Positions 18,011-25,749 of a stretch of DNA of 64,000 nucleotides are shown one piece after another; the first letter of the stretch is position 1; the number at the start of each line of letters is the position of its first letter. Source of the stretch: CAWHMS01 sp963830495 (lineage in GTDB: Bacteria > Actinomycetota > Actinomycetes > Propionibacteriales > Nocardioidaceae); the NCBI GenBank assembly GCA_963830495.1, contig CAWHMS010000004.1, positions 124,001 to 188,000 on the forward strand. The letters run 5' to 3'. The notes under the pieces were generated by a model, which saw nothing but the letters and a program-made list of their open reading frames with translations, did not search any database and was not told where the DNA came from. A program made the position numbers and the translations under genes.

Positions 18011-18451
18011 ATGGTGGACATCTTGCACAAGGTCGGCATCAGGTCGACTCCGGAGAAGGTCTACGCCGCACTCACGACAACCGAGGGCCTGTCGCGATGG
18101 TGGACCGTCGACACGCACGGTGACGGCGACGTCGGCGACACGCTCCAGTTCCGCTTCGACCTCGGCGGCATCGACATGAAGGTCCAGGACCTGCAGCCGA
18201 GTTCGAGCGTGCTGTGGGAAGTGGTCGACGGGCCCGAGGAGTGGATCGGCACGAACGTCAGCTTCGAGCTCAGGCAGGAGGGTGACTACACCCTCGTCCT
18301 CTTCCGACACGCCGGCTGGCGGGAGCCGGTGGAGTTCATGCACCACTGCAGCACCAAGTGGGCGACCTTCTTGATGAGCCTCAAGTCTCTCGTGGAGACC
18401 GGAGAGGGTGCACCGGCTCCGCGAGACGTGAAGATTGACAACTGGAACTGA
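18011..18451 (+). CDS. second SRPBCC-domain protein
   Basis: 146 residues starting at ATG 18011 with AAAGGA about 9 nt upstream. The fold is the same as the earlier SRPBCC protein: HKVGIRSTPEKVYAALTTTE, then LSRWW, and a C-terminal helix CSTKWATFLMSLKSLVETGE. It lies 140 nt after the ArsR gene on the same strand and may be a third operon member or have its own promoter. It ends just before a strong terminator. Ligand unknown. Confidence 0.9.
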   Translation: MVDILHKVGIRSTPEKVYAALTTTEGLSRWWTVDTHGDGDVGDTLQFRFDLGGIDMKVQDLQPSSSVLWEVVDGPEEWIGTNVSFELRQEGDYTLVLFRHAGWREPVEFMHHCSTKWATFLMSLKSLVETGEGAPAPRDVKIDNWN

Positions 18452-18466
18452 CGCCACCGGCTAAGG

Positions 18467-18508
18467 CAGCGACCAGGGTCGCCACGCTTGTGGGGACCCT
18501 GGTCGCTG
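18467..18508. terminator. perfect 14-bp stem terminator
   Basis: Arms CAGCGACCAGGGTC (18467-18480) and GACCCTGGTCGCTG (18495-18508) are perfectly complementary around a 14-nt loop. It lies 15 nt after the SRPBCC stop and before the convergent PepSY gene, so it can serve both directions. No U tract follows, as is usual in high-GC actinobacteria. Confidence 0.85.
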
Positions 18509-18548
18509 TGGCTATTGCCGCGGAGGTCTAGGGGCTGAGTCGGGGTGG

Positions 18549-18866
18549 CTAGTCGTCGGTGCCGCTCTCGTCATCGCTCGACGAGCCGACCACCTGGAAG
18601 TCCTTGTCGAGCTGTACGTCGACCTGGCTGCCATCGTCGAGGGTGACCTCGACCTCGTAGTAGCTCTCCTCGTCGCCGACCTCGGTGTCGCTGACGCTGC
18701 CTTCGCCGGTGTGCTCCAGGGCTGCGGCGCTGGCGCGGTCGAGCGCGTCGCCGGTGATCGGTGCTTCGGCGTCGTCGCCGCCGGCGCCGATCGCGATCCC
18801 GGCACCGGCTGTCACGGCGGCGATCGTGGCTACGGAAACCACGACCCACTTCGCTTTGCGGTTCAT
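18549..18866 (-). CDS. exported PepSY-domain protein
   Basis: 105 residues from ATG 18866, which has an excellent SD (GAGGAGA, 5 nt). A signal peptide or anchor is evident (KAKWVVVSVATIAAVTAGAG). A PepSY-like domain follows: ITGDALDRASAAALEHTGEG, then YYEVEVTLDDGSQVDVQLDK, and an acidic tail DDESGTDD. PepSY proteins are extracytoplasmic and are thought to inhibit or regulate proteases. The reading frame is also open upstream into the preceding secreted-protein gene without a stop, so a fused product is formally possible. Confidence 0.75.
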   Translation of the reverse strand: MNRKAKWVVVSVATIAAVTAGAGIAIGAGGDDAEAPITGDALDRASAAALEHTGEGSVSDTEVGDEESYYEVEVTLDDGSQVDVQLDKDFQVVGSSSDDESGTDD

Positions 18867-19832
18867 CTGCTCTCCTCGTTCCGATTCAACTGTAGTGGAG
18901 CCCCTGCTGACTCGGGTCTCACAGAACTCATCCTCGTGGGTGGCGACTGAAGCCACGCTGAAGGCGGGCGCTGCTAGCGACGCCGGGATGCGCACCTTCA
19001 CCAGCGCCTCGGTCGAGAAGCTCGGCGACAGGCCGGCGGCGAGCACGGGCCCGACGCCCGCGGCGTAGAACTTGTGCTCGGTCACCCAGGGCTCCAGCGG
19101 CACATAGTCGCCGGTGGTGAGCACGTCGCGGAACTTCCCAGCTCGCACCCGGATGTCCTCGTGCCGTGACAGGATCACCGCCTTGTCCTCGGCCTCGCCG
19201 GCGAGGTACTCCTGGCGGTATCGGCAGCCCACCTTGGGGTTGGCGGGCATGACGATCCCTGCCTGGGCGCCGTCGACGCCGTACTCCCACGAACCTTCAG
19301 TGTTGACGGGTGCGCCGTTCTCGTACTCGCGGGTGAACTCGCCGAGATACCAGACCGACCCGCCGGAGTCCTGGCCGTACCAGTCGAAGGTGTTCTCGAT
19401 GATCTCGCCGTCCTCCTTGACGACGTCGTGCACGACGCGTGCCTTGATGCCGCGTACGTCGCGAGTGCGCTCGAGCACGGTCACCCTGACCCGCTGGACG
19501 GAATCGCCATCGGACTCTCGGTAGACCCAGCGGGTGCCTGGCTTCATCGGCCAGAACTTGTTGGTGATCCGGTGGCTGAAGTCGGCGGGGTCGAGGTCGA
19601 CACGCTGGGCACCGTGCGGCAGTTCGTAGGGCCCAGGGAGTCGACAGCCTGCTTGCCTGCGAGTCTCCTGGCTCGCCGGGCTGAGCGTCTGGGCGCCGTC
19701 GCCGGGCGCTGTCGACAACGCGACGCCAAACGGTGCCGCTCCCAACAGTGCCGCTCCCAAGAGAGACAGCGCGGCAGCTGAGGCCAGCGTCGCTCGAGTG
19801 GCGGTCTTCGGTCGATGGGTTCTGAGCTTCAT
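18549..19832 (-). CDS. secreted protein of unknown function, open in frame into PepSY gene
   Basis: ATG 19832 has SD GAGGAAG 6 nt upstream. A signal peptide with hydrophobic core LASAAALSLLGAALLGAAP is followed by a beta-rich exported domain (residues about 60-290). That domain has conserved-looking blocks such as FSHRITNKFWPMKPGTRWVY, NTFDWYGQDSGGSVWYLGEF and HKFYAAGVGPVLAAGL. Similar proteins usually end shortly after the last block (inferred end about 18960). Here no stop occurs and the frame runs straight through the PepSY gene to 18549. A lost stop or a small indel near 18960 is likely; a stop lies close by in another frame. Function unknown. Confidence 0.55.
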   Translation of the reverse strand: MKLRTHRPKTATRATLASAAALSLLGAALLGAAPFGVALSTAPGDGAQTLSPASQETRRQAGCRLPGPYELPHGAQRVDLDPADFSHRITNKFWPMKPGTRWVYRESDGDSVQRVRVTVLERTRDVRGIKARVVHDVVKEDGEIIENTFDWYGQDSGGSVWYLGEFTREYENGAPVNTEGSWEYGVDGAQAGIVMPANPKVGCRYRQEYLAGEAEDKAVILSRHEDIRVRAGKFRDVLTTGDYVPLEPWVTEHKFYAAGVGPVLAAGLSPSFSTEALVKVRIPASLAAPAFSVASVATHEDEFCETRVSRGSTTVESERGEQMNRKAKWVVVSVATIAAVTAGAGIAIGAGGDDAEAPITGDALDRASAAALEHTGEGSVSDTEVGDEESYYEVEVTLDDGSQVDVQLDKDFQVVGSSSDDESGTDD

Positions 19833-19940
19833 GGCGGCTTCCTCGCTGGTCGGGTTGGTGCGAGACATGCGGACAGTTGCGAGCATGTCTGGCCGACGCT
19901 GAAGCGGCGCTGAAGGACGAAAAGAGGTCGAGCTGTCGAG

Positions 19941-20603
19941 CTATCCGTCGGACGCGGCCGCCACAGCCTCGTCGACCGGCGTGGAGCCGGACACGAGGTC
20001 CCACTGGTGACCGACGCTGGCCGGGTTGGCCAGCACGGCCGCGATCACCGCGGCCACGTCGGCTCGGCTGACCTGGCCGCGGTCGAGCTCGTCGCCAAGG
20101 CTGACCAGCCCCGTGCCCGGGTCGTCGGTGAGACGCCCGGGCCGCAGGATCGTCCAGGACAAGCCGCTGTCGCGAAGGGCGGCGTCGGCGTCGCGCTTGG
20201 CTTCGACGTACGCGCGCCACACCTCGTTGGTATCGCTGGGCGGTTCCTTGTCGACGCCGATCGCCGAGACCTGCACGAAGCGTGCGATGCCGGCCAGTCG
20301 AGCGCCCTCGATCGACTTCAGCGAGCCCTCGAGGTCCACGGTGCGCTTGCGGTGCGCGTTGCCGTCCGGCCCGCCACCTGCGGCGAAGACGACGGCGTCG
20401 CAACCCTCGAACGCCGCAGCGAACGCCGGAGCGTCATCTGCCTCGATGTCGAGCAGTCGCACCTCCGCCCCGAGCTGCTCGAGGTCCGCGCGGTACTCCG
20501 GGCGACGTACCAGAGCAACGGGCTCGTGGCCGCTGGCCACCAACACTGGGTGCAGGCGGCGGGCCACCTGGCCGTGCCCTCCGACGATGGCGAATCTGCT
20601 CAT
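19941..20603 (-). CDS. NAD(P)-binding Rossmann-fold protein (atypical SDR)
   Basis: 220 residues. N-terminal dinucleotide motif GGHGQVARRL (residues 8-17), ALVRRPE after the second strand (NADP-type Arg), and AVVFAAGGG. It lacks a classical YxxxK but has YVEAKRDADAALRDSGLSWT and ILRPGRLTDDPGTG, typical of the SDR_a5/YwnB-like group that oxidises or senses nucleotides. ATG 20603 has GGAGG about 8 nt upstream. It is divergent from the FkbM methyltransferase. The substrate cannot be predicted. Confidence 0.88.
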   Translation of the reverse strand: MSRFAIVGGHGQVARRLHPVLVASGHEPVALVRRPEYRADLEQLGAEVRLLDIEADDAPAFAAAFEGCDAVVFAAGGGPDGNAHRKRTVDLEGSLKSIEGARLAGIARFVQVSAIGVDKEPPSDTNEVWRAYVEAKRDADAALRDSGLSWTILRPGRLTDDPGTGLVSLGDELDRGQVSRADVAAVIAAVLANPASVGHQWDLVSGSTPVDEAVAAASDG

Positions 20604-20701
20604 GTTGTCATGCCTCCGTTGCGCGCTCGGTCCTCGCTGCGATGCGCGCGCCGATCATCAAGGGCACGACGCTACGCAGCACTCAGTCTGGCACCGGTTG
20701 G

Positions 20702-20707
20702 TACGGT
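20702..20707 (+). promoter_or_regulatory. -10 box of a leaderless promoter
   Basis: TACGGT (TANNNT form) with exactly 6 nt before GTG 20714. This supports that GTG as both transcript and protein start of the methyltransferase gene, which has no clear SD. Confidence 0.55.
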
Positions 20708-20713
20708 CGCGGG

Positions 20714-21457
20714 GTGTTGCGCCGCGCGTGGGGGATCGCCCGCTCCTTGGCGATGTACCACGGCATACCTGGCCGGCAGCGCCGGATGGCGCAGTTCTAC
20801 AGGGAGTTCCTCGGTGCGGGCGATGTGGCGTTCGACATCGGCGCGCACGTGGGGAGTCGGGTGCGAGCATGGCGTCGGCTCCAAACCATGGTGATCGCTG
20901 TGGAGCCGCAGCCGGACTGCCTGCGCGTCCTGCGGCTTCTCTTCGGCCGCGACGACCACGTCACGATCGTCCCGCAGGCAGTGGGAGCCGCACCCGGCCG
21001 GGCCACGCTGTCCGTGTCCACCGAGACACCCACCGTCTCCTCGATGTCCCCAGCGTGGATCGACGAGGTGACGGCCGACCGCCGCTTCGCCAAGGTGAGC
21101 TGGAATCGCTCGATCGAGGTCGAGGTCACCACCCTCGACGACCTGGTCGCGGCGTACGGCGCTCCGGCGTTCTGCAAGATCGACGTCGAGGGCTTCGAGG
21201 TGGAGGTGTTGAACGGTCTGAGCCGTCCGCTGCGGGCGATGTCGTTCGAGTACCTGCCTGCCGCGCACGTCCAGGCGCTGGCCGCGCTGAAGAGGGTCGA
21301 GCAGCTCGGGGAGTATGAGTACAACTATTCCGCCATCGAGACGATGCAGTGGGCCAGCCCTCGCTGGCTGGACGCAGCCGGTCTAGGCGCCCTGCTCGAC
21401 CGGTTCCGGCCGCTGGGTCGGTCCGGCGACGTGTATGCCCGGCTGATCCGGCCGTAG
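20714..21457 (+). CDS. FkbM-family methyltransferase
   Basis: 247 residues. SAM-binding motif I is VAFDIGAHVGSRVRA, followed by VIAVEPQPDCLRVL, and the FkbM hallmark FCKIDVEGFEVEVL lies in the middle of the protein. The family methylates hydroxyls or amines of sugars and small metabolites. The GTG at 20714 was chosen because it sits 6 nt after TACGGT; an ATG at 20642 would add 24 residues but has no SD. It is monocistronic and the acceptor is unknown. Confidence 0.85.
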   Translation: MLRRAWGIARSLAMYHGIPGRQRRMAQFYREFLGAGDVAFDIGAHVGSRVRAWRRLQTMVIAVEPQPDCLRVLRLLFGRDDHVTIVPQAVGAAPGRATLSVSTETPTVSSMSPAWIDEVTADRRFAKVSWNRSIEVEVTTLDDLVAAYGAPAFCKIDVEGFEVEVLNGLSRPLRAMSFEYLPAAHVQALAALKRVEQLGEYEYNYSAIETMQWASPRWLDAAGLGALLDRFRPLGRSGDVYARLIRP

Positions 21458-21566
21458 GCGTTCTGACCTTGCGAGCTGACCTCGTGGCGGGAGGGGTCGC
21501 GAAGGCTGGCAACGACGGAGATTGGCGCGCAGACGCGTCGCCTTGACGCAGCTGGCTGGCACGATG

Positions 21567-21594
21567 TGAACCACATCCGCTGCCAGCGCGTATC
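21567..21594 (+). promoter_or_regulatory. ECF sigma-factor promoter (probable autoregulation)
   Basis: TGAACC (21567-21572), a 16-nt spacer, then CGTATC (21589-21594). This matches the TGAACC-N16-CGT pattern of actinobacterial ECF promoters of the SigL/SigK kind and lies 24 nt before the sigma-factor ATG. It implies the sigma factor transcribes its own operon. Confidence 0.75.
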
Positions 21595-21618
21595 GAGGGT
21601 GGGAGGATGGGAGGTTTC

Positions 21619-22134
21619 ATGCCTGACAACGCCGCCGCGATGATGCAGCGGCTGCACGACGAGCACGCCAGCGCGCTGTGGGCCTTCTGCATGCGGCTGA
21701 CCGGACATGACCGCGCCCGCTCCGAAGACGTCGTGCAGGAGACCCTGCTGCGCGCCTGGCGCAACCCCACGGTCCTCGAGGGCTCGCAAGGATCTGTCCG
21801 CGCCTGGCTCTTCACCGTGGCCCGCAACATCGTGATCGACGATTGGCGCGCCCGGCGGGGTCAGCGCGAGATCACGGTCGCCGACGTACCGGAAGCCACC
21901 ACCGACACCGCCGACCACACCGACCAGCTGCTGATGTCCTGGCTGGTCGCCGAGGCACTGACCCGCCTGTCGACTGACCACCGCGACGTACTCCTGGAGA
22001 CCTACTACGCGGGCCGTCCGGTGGCCGAGGCCGCCGACCGCCTCGGCATCCCGGAGGGCACCGTCAAGTCCCGCACCCACTACGCCCTGCGCGCGCTGAA
22101 GCTCTCGCTCGAAGAGATGGGGGTGATCGCATGA
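21619..22134 (+). CDS. ECF RNA polymerase sigma factor (SigL/SigK-like)
   Basis: 171 residues from ATG 21619, where GGGAGG is 4 nt upstream; the ATG at 21607 touches its SD and is less likely. Region 2 includes HASALWAFCMRLTGHDRARSEDVVQETLLRAWRNP (split across 2.1-2.2), and region 4 includes RPVAEAADRLGIPEGTVKSR, the HTH. It recruits RNA polymerase to stress promoters. The stop overlaps the anti-sigma start (ATGA). An ECF-type promoter just upstream suggests positive feedback. The inducing signal is not evident. Confidence 0.95.
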   Translation: MPDNAAAMMQRLHDEHASALWAFCMRLTGHDRARSEDVVQETLLRAWRNPTVLEGSQGSVRAWLFTVARNIVIDDWRARRGQREITVADVPEATTDTADHTDQLLMSWLVAEALTRLSTDHRDVLLETYYAGRPVAEAADRLGIPEGTVKSRTHYALRALKLSLEEMGVIA

Positions 22135-22823
22135 CCTGCGAGTTCGCCCACTTCGACGGCGCCTACGTGCTCGGCGCGCTCTCGCCCGCCGACCGGCTGG
22201 CCTTCGAGCGACACCTGCCGACCTGTGCCGACTGCACCCGCTCCGTGCAGGAGCTCGCCGGGCTGCCCGGTCTGCTCGGCCGGGTTTCTCCGGACATCCT
22301 GGCCTCTGCCGCCGAGGCCGAGCCGGTGCCCGAGACGCTGCTGCCCAAGCTCGTCGCCGCCGCTCGCGAGACACAGCGGCGACGTATCCGCCGCATCGTG
22401 GCCGTCGCCGCGGCTGCGGCAGTCGCCGTCTCGGTGGGCGTGGTGACGGTCACCGCCGTCACCGACGACGGAGGCTCCGAGGTCGTCGCGCAGGGTACGC
22501 CGTCCGAGCCGCCGCAGGACCTGCAGCCGCTCAGTGCCGACCTGCCCGTCTCGGCGAGTGTTTCGCTGACCAGCGTCGACTGGGGCACCCGGCTCGAGCT
22601 CACCTGCGCCTACGAGTCTTGGGGCGACAGCGACGAGCCCGGGCCGCCGTACACGCTCGTCATCACGAACGGCGCCGGTGACGTGGAGCAGGTGGCGACC
22701 TGGCGCGCCTTGCCCGGCCGGGAGATGTCGCTCGACGCCGCCACCGCGACCGAGCGCGACGACATCAGGTCGGTCGAGGTGCGTACGGCGGAGGGCCGCC
22801 CGGTGCTGCACCTGGACCTGTGA
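22131..22823 (+). CDS. membrane anti-sigma factor with zinc-binding ZAS domain
   Basis: 230 residues. The N-terminal ZAS motif H28-x3-C32-x2-C35 (ERHLPTCADC) binds zinc and the sigma factor. One TM helix at about residues 85-107 (IVAVAAAAAVAVSVGVVTV) leads to an extracytoplasmic beta-rich domain resembling the anti-sigma-K C-terminal domain (SASVSLTSVDWGTRLELTCA). It holds the ECF factor inactive until proteolysis or oxidation. It is coupled by ATGA overlap to the sigma gene, and its stop is 9 nt from the convergent vapC stop. Confidence 0.93.
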   Translation: MTCEFAHFDGAYVLGALSPADRLAFERHLPTCADCTRSVQELAGLPGLLGRVSPDILASAAEAEPVPETLLPKLVAAARETQRRRIRRIVAVAAAAAVAVSVGVVTVTAVTDDGGSEVVAQGTPSEPPQDLQPLSADLPVSASVSLTSVDWGTRLELTCAYESWGDSDEPGPPYTLVITNGAGDVEQVATWRALPGREMSLDAATATERDDIRSVEVRTAEGRPVLHLDL

Positions 22824-22832
22824 GGTAGTTGA

Positions 22833-23225
22833 CTACACCGCCGGCCGGAGATCGGTGTGAGCGAAGTCCTGCCCCTTGAACAGGAGCGGCTGCCCCGTGC
22901 TGCTCGCCAACGCGTAGGAGAAGCAGTCACCGAAGTTGAGACGCGCAAGATGACCACTGCCGCGCCCGAAGTCGCGGTATGCGTCCCGCGCCACCTGGAC
23001 GTGCTGCGGTGTCACAGCGGCGACCCCGATGCCGAGCCTGTCTATCAGCTCATCGAGCCGCCGAGCGAGAACGGGATCCCTGATCCCGTCGACGACGAGA
23101 GCCGTCTCGAGGTGATTCGCAGCCGAGATGGTTGCCTGGTCGGCTTCAAGGATCGCTTTCACGAAGGCCGCCCGCTCCGGCCCGTTCCCCAAGACTGCGA
23201 TGAGCGCGGACGTGTCGACGATCAT
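22833..23225 (-). CDS. vapC: PIN-domain toxin VapC
   Basis: 130 residues. The four PIN acidic residues are in place: D4 (MIVDTSALIAVL), E40 (ANHLETALV), D100 (LNFGDCFSYALA) and D120 (FKGQDFAHTDL). PIN toxins are Mg-dependent RNases that cut tRNA or rRNA. ATG overlaps the antitoxin stop (ATGA). Length and spacing match the Rv0624-like VapC group. The gene looks intact, unlike the vapC remnant at 14.9 kb. Confidence 0.94.
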   Translation of the reverse strand: MIVDTSALIAVLGNGPERAAFVKAILEADQATISAANHLETALVVDGIRDPVLARRLDELIDRLGIGVAAVTPQHVQVARDAYRDFGRGSGHLARLNFGDCFSYALASSTGQPLLFKGQDFAHTDLRPAV

Positions 23226-23485
23226 GTGGGCAGGCCATGCTCGTCGTAGAGAGGGTCGGTGGACAGGCGGGCAAGGTCGTGGTTGCTCAGTCGAGCGTCG
23301 ACATCTCGCAGCAACCCGTCAACCGCGTCGAGGCGGTCCACGACGCTCGGCTGCTGCTCTGGCTCGAGGTCGCTCAAGAGTCGGGAGAGCGCCTCCTCGA
23401 TGACACTGGTCTGCGACTTGCCGGTGCGCCTCGCCGCCTCGCGAGCAAGCTGATGAACCCGCTCGTTCTTGATGTTGAGACCCAT
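23222..23485 (-). CDS. vapB: VapB-type antitoxin
   Basis: 87 residues. It starts MGLNIKNERVHQLAREAARR, the typical opening of the Rv0623-like (PSK transcription factor) antitoxins, with TGKSQTSVIEEAL in the helical DNA-binding part. The acidic C-terminal half wraps the toxin. ATG 23485 sits 6 nt after TAGGCT, so the mRNA is probably leaderless, and inverted GGTAGAA/TTCTACC sites surround the promoter. Confidence 0.92.
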   Translation of the reverse strand: MGLNIKNERVHQLAREAARRTGKSQTSVIEEALSRLLSDLEPEQQPSVVDRLDAVDGLLRDVDARLSNHDLARLSTDPLYDEHGLPT

Positions 23486-23520
23486 GGTAGAAGCCTACCG
23501 CAGACATCTACCGTTCTACC
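23486..23520 (-). promoter_or_regulatory. vapBC leaderless promoter and operator
   Basis: The minus-strand -10 TAGGCT (23492-23497) is 6 nt from the vapB ATG. GGTAGAA (23486-23492 on plus) and TTCTACC (23514-23520) form an interrupted palindrome with 7-bp arms, and further CTACC copies lie between. A VapBC complex would be expected to bind here. It overlaps the 3' end of the next gene. Confidence 0.55.
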
Positions 23521-23903
23521 CTGCGTCTTCCCTGCTGCGGCTGGCGCGCTGCGAGGTAGCCCTCTTGCCACGCGGCGCACACACCGAACACGACTGCCGC
23601 CGCCTCGGAGATGAGCGCGGCCCACTCGTAGCTGCCGGAGAAGCTCTCGTTGACGTCGAACAGCCCCACGGTCGCGGAGATGACGAACGCCGCGAACGTG
23701 GACGCCCCGAACCCGACCGTCAGGAACAGCGGCACCCAATGCCACCAGGTCACCAGCAGCACCGCGATCACCACAGCCGCCACCGCGTTCACCATGAAGG
23801 CCGGGCCGATGACGTCCAGGTCGCGGGTCCCGTCGAGCCAGAGCCTGAGGTGGATCCACCCCGACACCAGGACGGCCACCGCCGCGATGAGTCTCAGCTT
23901 CAT
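23508..23903 (-). CDS. small multi-pass membrane protein
   Basis: 131 residues with four predicted TM segments (RLIAAVAVLVSGWIHLRLWL; GPAFMVNAVAAVVIAVLLV; VPLFLTVGFGASTFAAFVI; LISEAAAVVFGVCAAW). ATG 23903 has a strong SD (CAGGAGGGGAG), so the longer frame to 23972 is rejected. The tail is polar. No named family is recognised. Its end overlaps the vapB promoter region. Confidence 0.8.
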   Translation of the reverse strand: MKLRLIAAVAVLVSGWIHLRLWLDGTRDLDVIGPAFMVNAVAAVVIAVLLVTWWHWVPLFLTVGFGASTFAAFVISATVGLFDVNESFSGSYEWAALISEAAAVVFGVCAAWQEGYLAARQPQQGRRRVER

Positions 23904-24048
23904 TGCCTTCTCCCCTCCTGCAAGGCAACAGCCCGGGTTTCGAGCCTGCTCTTGAGGAGACGTCGGCGGCACCCGGCCGGTTCAGATCGTGGGGCGGACC
24001 GACCGGAGCGGTTGCTCGACGTACAGGCCGCATACCGCTCCGTCCACC

Positions 24049-25749
24049 TCAGCGCGGAGGCCGGGAGCCGAACGCGGTGAAGAACCTGTCCCGCAGGCTG
24101 TCCATCGGCCAGACCGGAGCGGCCGAGGTGGGACGCATGCCCGGCACCCAGCCCCAGTCGTCGATCCGGTCCATCACGGCAGGGTCGGCCGAGATGACGG
24201 TGATCGGTACGTCGTGGCCGGCGTCGTCACCGGAGACGTAGCCGTGCGGCTGGTGGTCGCCCAGCACGACGTACACCCGGTCCGGGTTGGGATAGGTCTC
24301 GATGAAGGAGATCAGCGCGCTCAGCGAGTACTCGATCGACTCGCCGTACACCTCGCGCACGGCCTCGTCGTCCCGGAACACGACGTCAGGGCTCTCGCCC
24401 TGCTCGGGCATGCCCTCGAAGACCGAGCCGTCGCCGACGTCCCTCCACGGCACCATGCGCGGCACCGGCGCCCAGGGGTGGTGGCTCGACACCAGGTCGA
24501 TCTCTGCCATCACCCGCGCCCGGTCGCGTGGCGCGAGCTCGAGACGGCGGAAGTTCTCCAGCACGTACTGGTCGGGCATGTCGCCATAGCTGAACGCAGG
24601 CCCCTCGTAGCCGACGTTGCGCGAGTCGTAGAGGTGGTCGAAGTCGTAGAAGTCCGCACCCTCGGGCCAGTCGCGGGTATTGGCCGGCACGTCGAAGACG
24701 GTCCGCCACCCGGCCCGGTCGAAGGCGTGCGTGAGGGTGAGGCGGTCGCTGTCGAGCAGCTGCTCGTAGCGCTGCTCGCTGTCGACCCACAGTCCGGACT
24801 GCACACTGCCGTGCGCCAGCCAGCTCGCTGCGCCGTACGTGGGCGAGGTCAGCCAGCCGCTCTGCGCCGAGAAGCCGGCCGCGCGCAGCCGGGTGGTGCC
24901 GGAGTCAAGCACCGCTGCGATCTCGGGGGAGAAGGACGGCCCCTCCACCGCCACGCGGCCGTAGCTCTCGACGAAGACGAGCATGACGTCCTTCCCCTGC
25001 AACCCACTGACGAGCTGTCCGGCGGGTACGTCGGCGAAGTCGTCGGAGGAGACCTCGGCCTGGAAGGCACGTCGATCGGCGAGATTCGCCTGGATGCGGC
25101 TCACCTGGTCATACGTCACCGTGGCGGCACTGACCGAGGCCACCGGCGGGCCGGAGCCAAGTTGCAGACCCGCCACCGCGCAGAGCAACCACACCAGGCC
25201 GAGCGCGGCGACCGCCCGCACGGACGCCGACCGATGTCGCACGACGAGCCCGGACACCCGCAGCGCCGCCAAGGGGACGGCGACCAGCACGACGACGACG
25301 GAAACCCCCGCAGCGATGGCGGTGGCGACGGCCGCGTCGTGCCCCACGGAGTCGGCGAGGACTTCGACCGCCGAGTCGAGGTACTTCCAGTCGATCAACG
25401 GGTCGAAGGGACGATCGAGGAAGGTGTCGAAGCCGTGGTCGAACACCGACAAGACCACGAGCAGGCCGAGGACCAGTCCGACGAGTACGGCGACCAGCCG
25501 GCGCCAGCGCCTCCCCACGAGGAGGACGACTCCGACGAAGACGAGCCCCTCGAGCGGGATCCGGGCGAAGGTCGCGGCCGACAGCTGCGTTACTTCGCCT
25601 GGTACGACGAAGGCACACCACACGACGAGACAGGCCAGCAGGCTGAGTGCCGCGGACAGCCTGGACCGCCTTCGGGGGCGACGCCGACCGCGCTCGGGTT
25701 GGACAGTCGTGGGGGCAGGGTCGGTCGCCAGGGCAGTGGAGTCATGCAT
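24049..25749 (-). CDS. membrane sulfatase/phosphatase-superfamily protein (LTA-synthase-like)
   Basis: 566 residues. A basic N-terminus is followed by about four to five TM helices (residues 33-185), then a large extracytoplasmic alkaline-phosphatase-superfamily domain. Recognisable metal-site segments are FVESYGRVAVEG, a probable catalytic Thr/Ser in TSPTYGAASW, SSHHPWAPVP and VVLGDHQPHGY. Relatives transfer or cleave phospho- or sulfo-groups on lipids or polymers at the cell surface. It overlaps the upstream CDP-alcohol phosphatidyltransferase by 8 nt, so both are expressed together. The exact substrate is unknown. Confidence 0.87.
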   Translation of the reverse strand: MHDSTALATDPAPTTVQPERGRRRPRRRSRLSAALSLLACLVVWCAFVVPGEVTQLSAATFARIPLEGLVFVGVVLLVGRRWRRLVAVLVGLVLGLLVVLSVFDHGFDTFLDRPFDPLIDWKYLDSAVEVLADSVGHDAAVATAIAAGVSVVVVLVAVPLAALRVSGLVVRHRSASVRAVAALGLVWLLCAVAGLQLGSGPPVASVSAATVTYDQVSRIQANLADRRAFQAEVSSDDFADVPAGQLVSGLQGKDVMLVFVESYGRVAVEGPSFSPEIAAVLDSGTTRLRAAGFSAQSGWLTSPTYGAASWLAHGSVQSGLWVDSEQRYEQLLDSDRLTLTHAFDRAGWRTVFDVPANTRDWPEGADFYDFDHLYDSRNVGYEGPAFSYGDMPDQYVLENFRRLELAPRDRARVMAEIDLVSSHHPWAPVPRMVPWRDVGDGSVFEGMPEQGESPDVVFRDDEAVREVYGESIEYSLSALISFIETYPNPDRVYVVLGDHQPHGYVSGDDAGHDVPITVISADPAVMDRIDDWGWVPGMRPTSAAPVWPMDSLRDRFFTAFGSRPPR

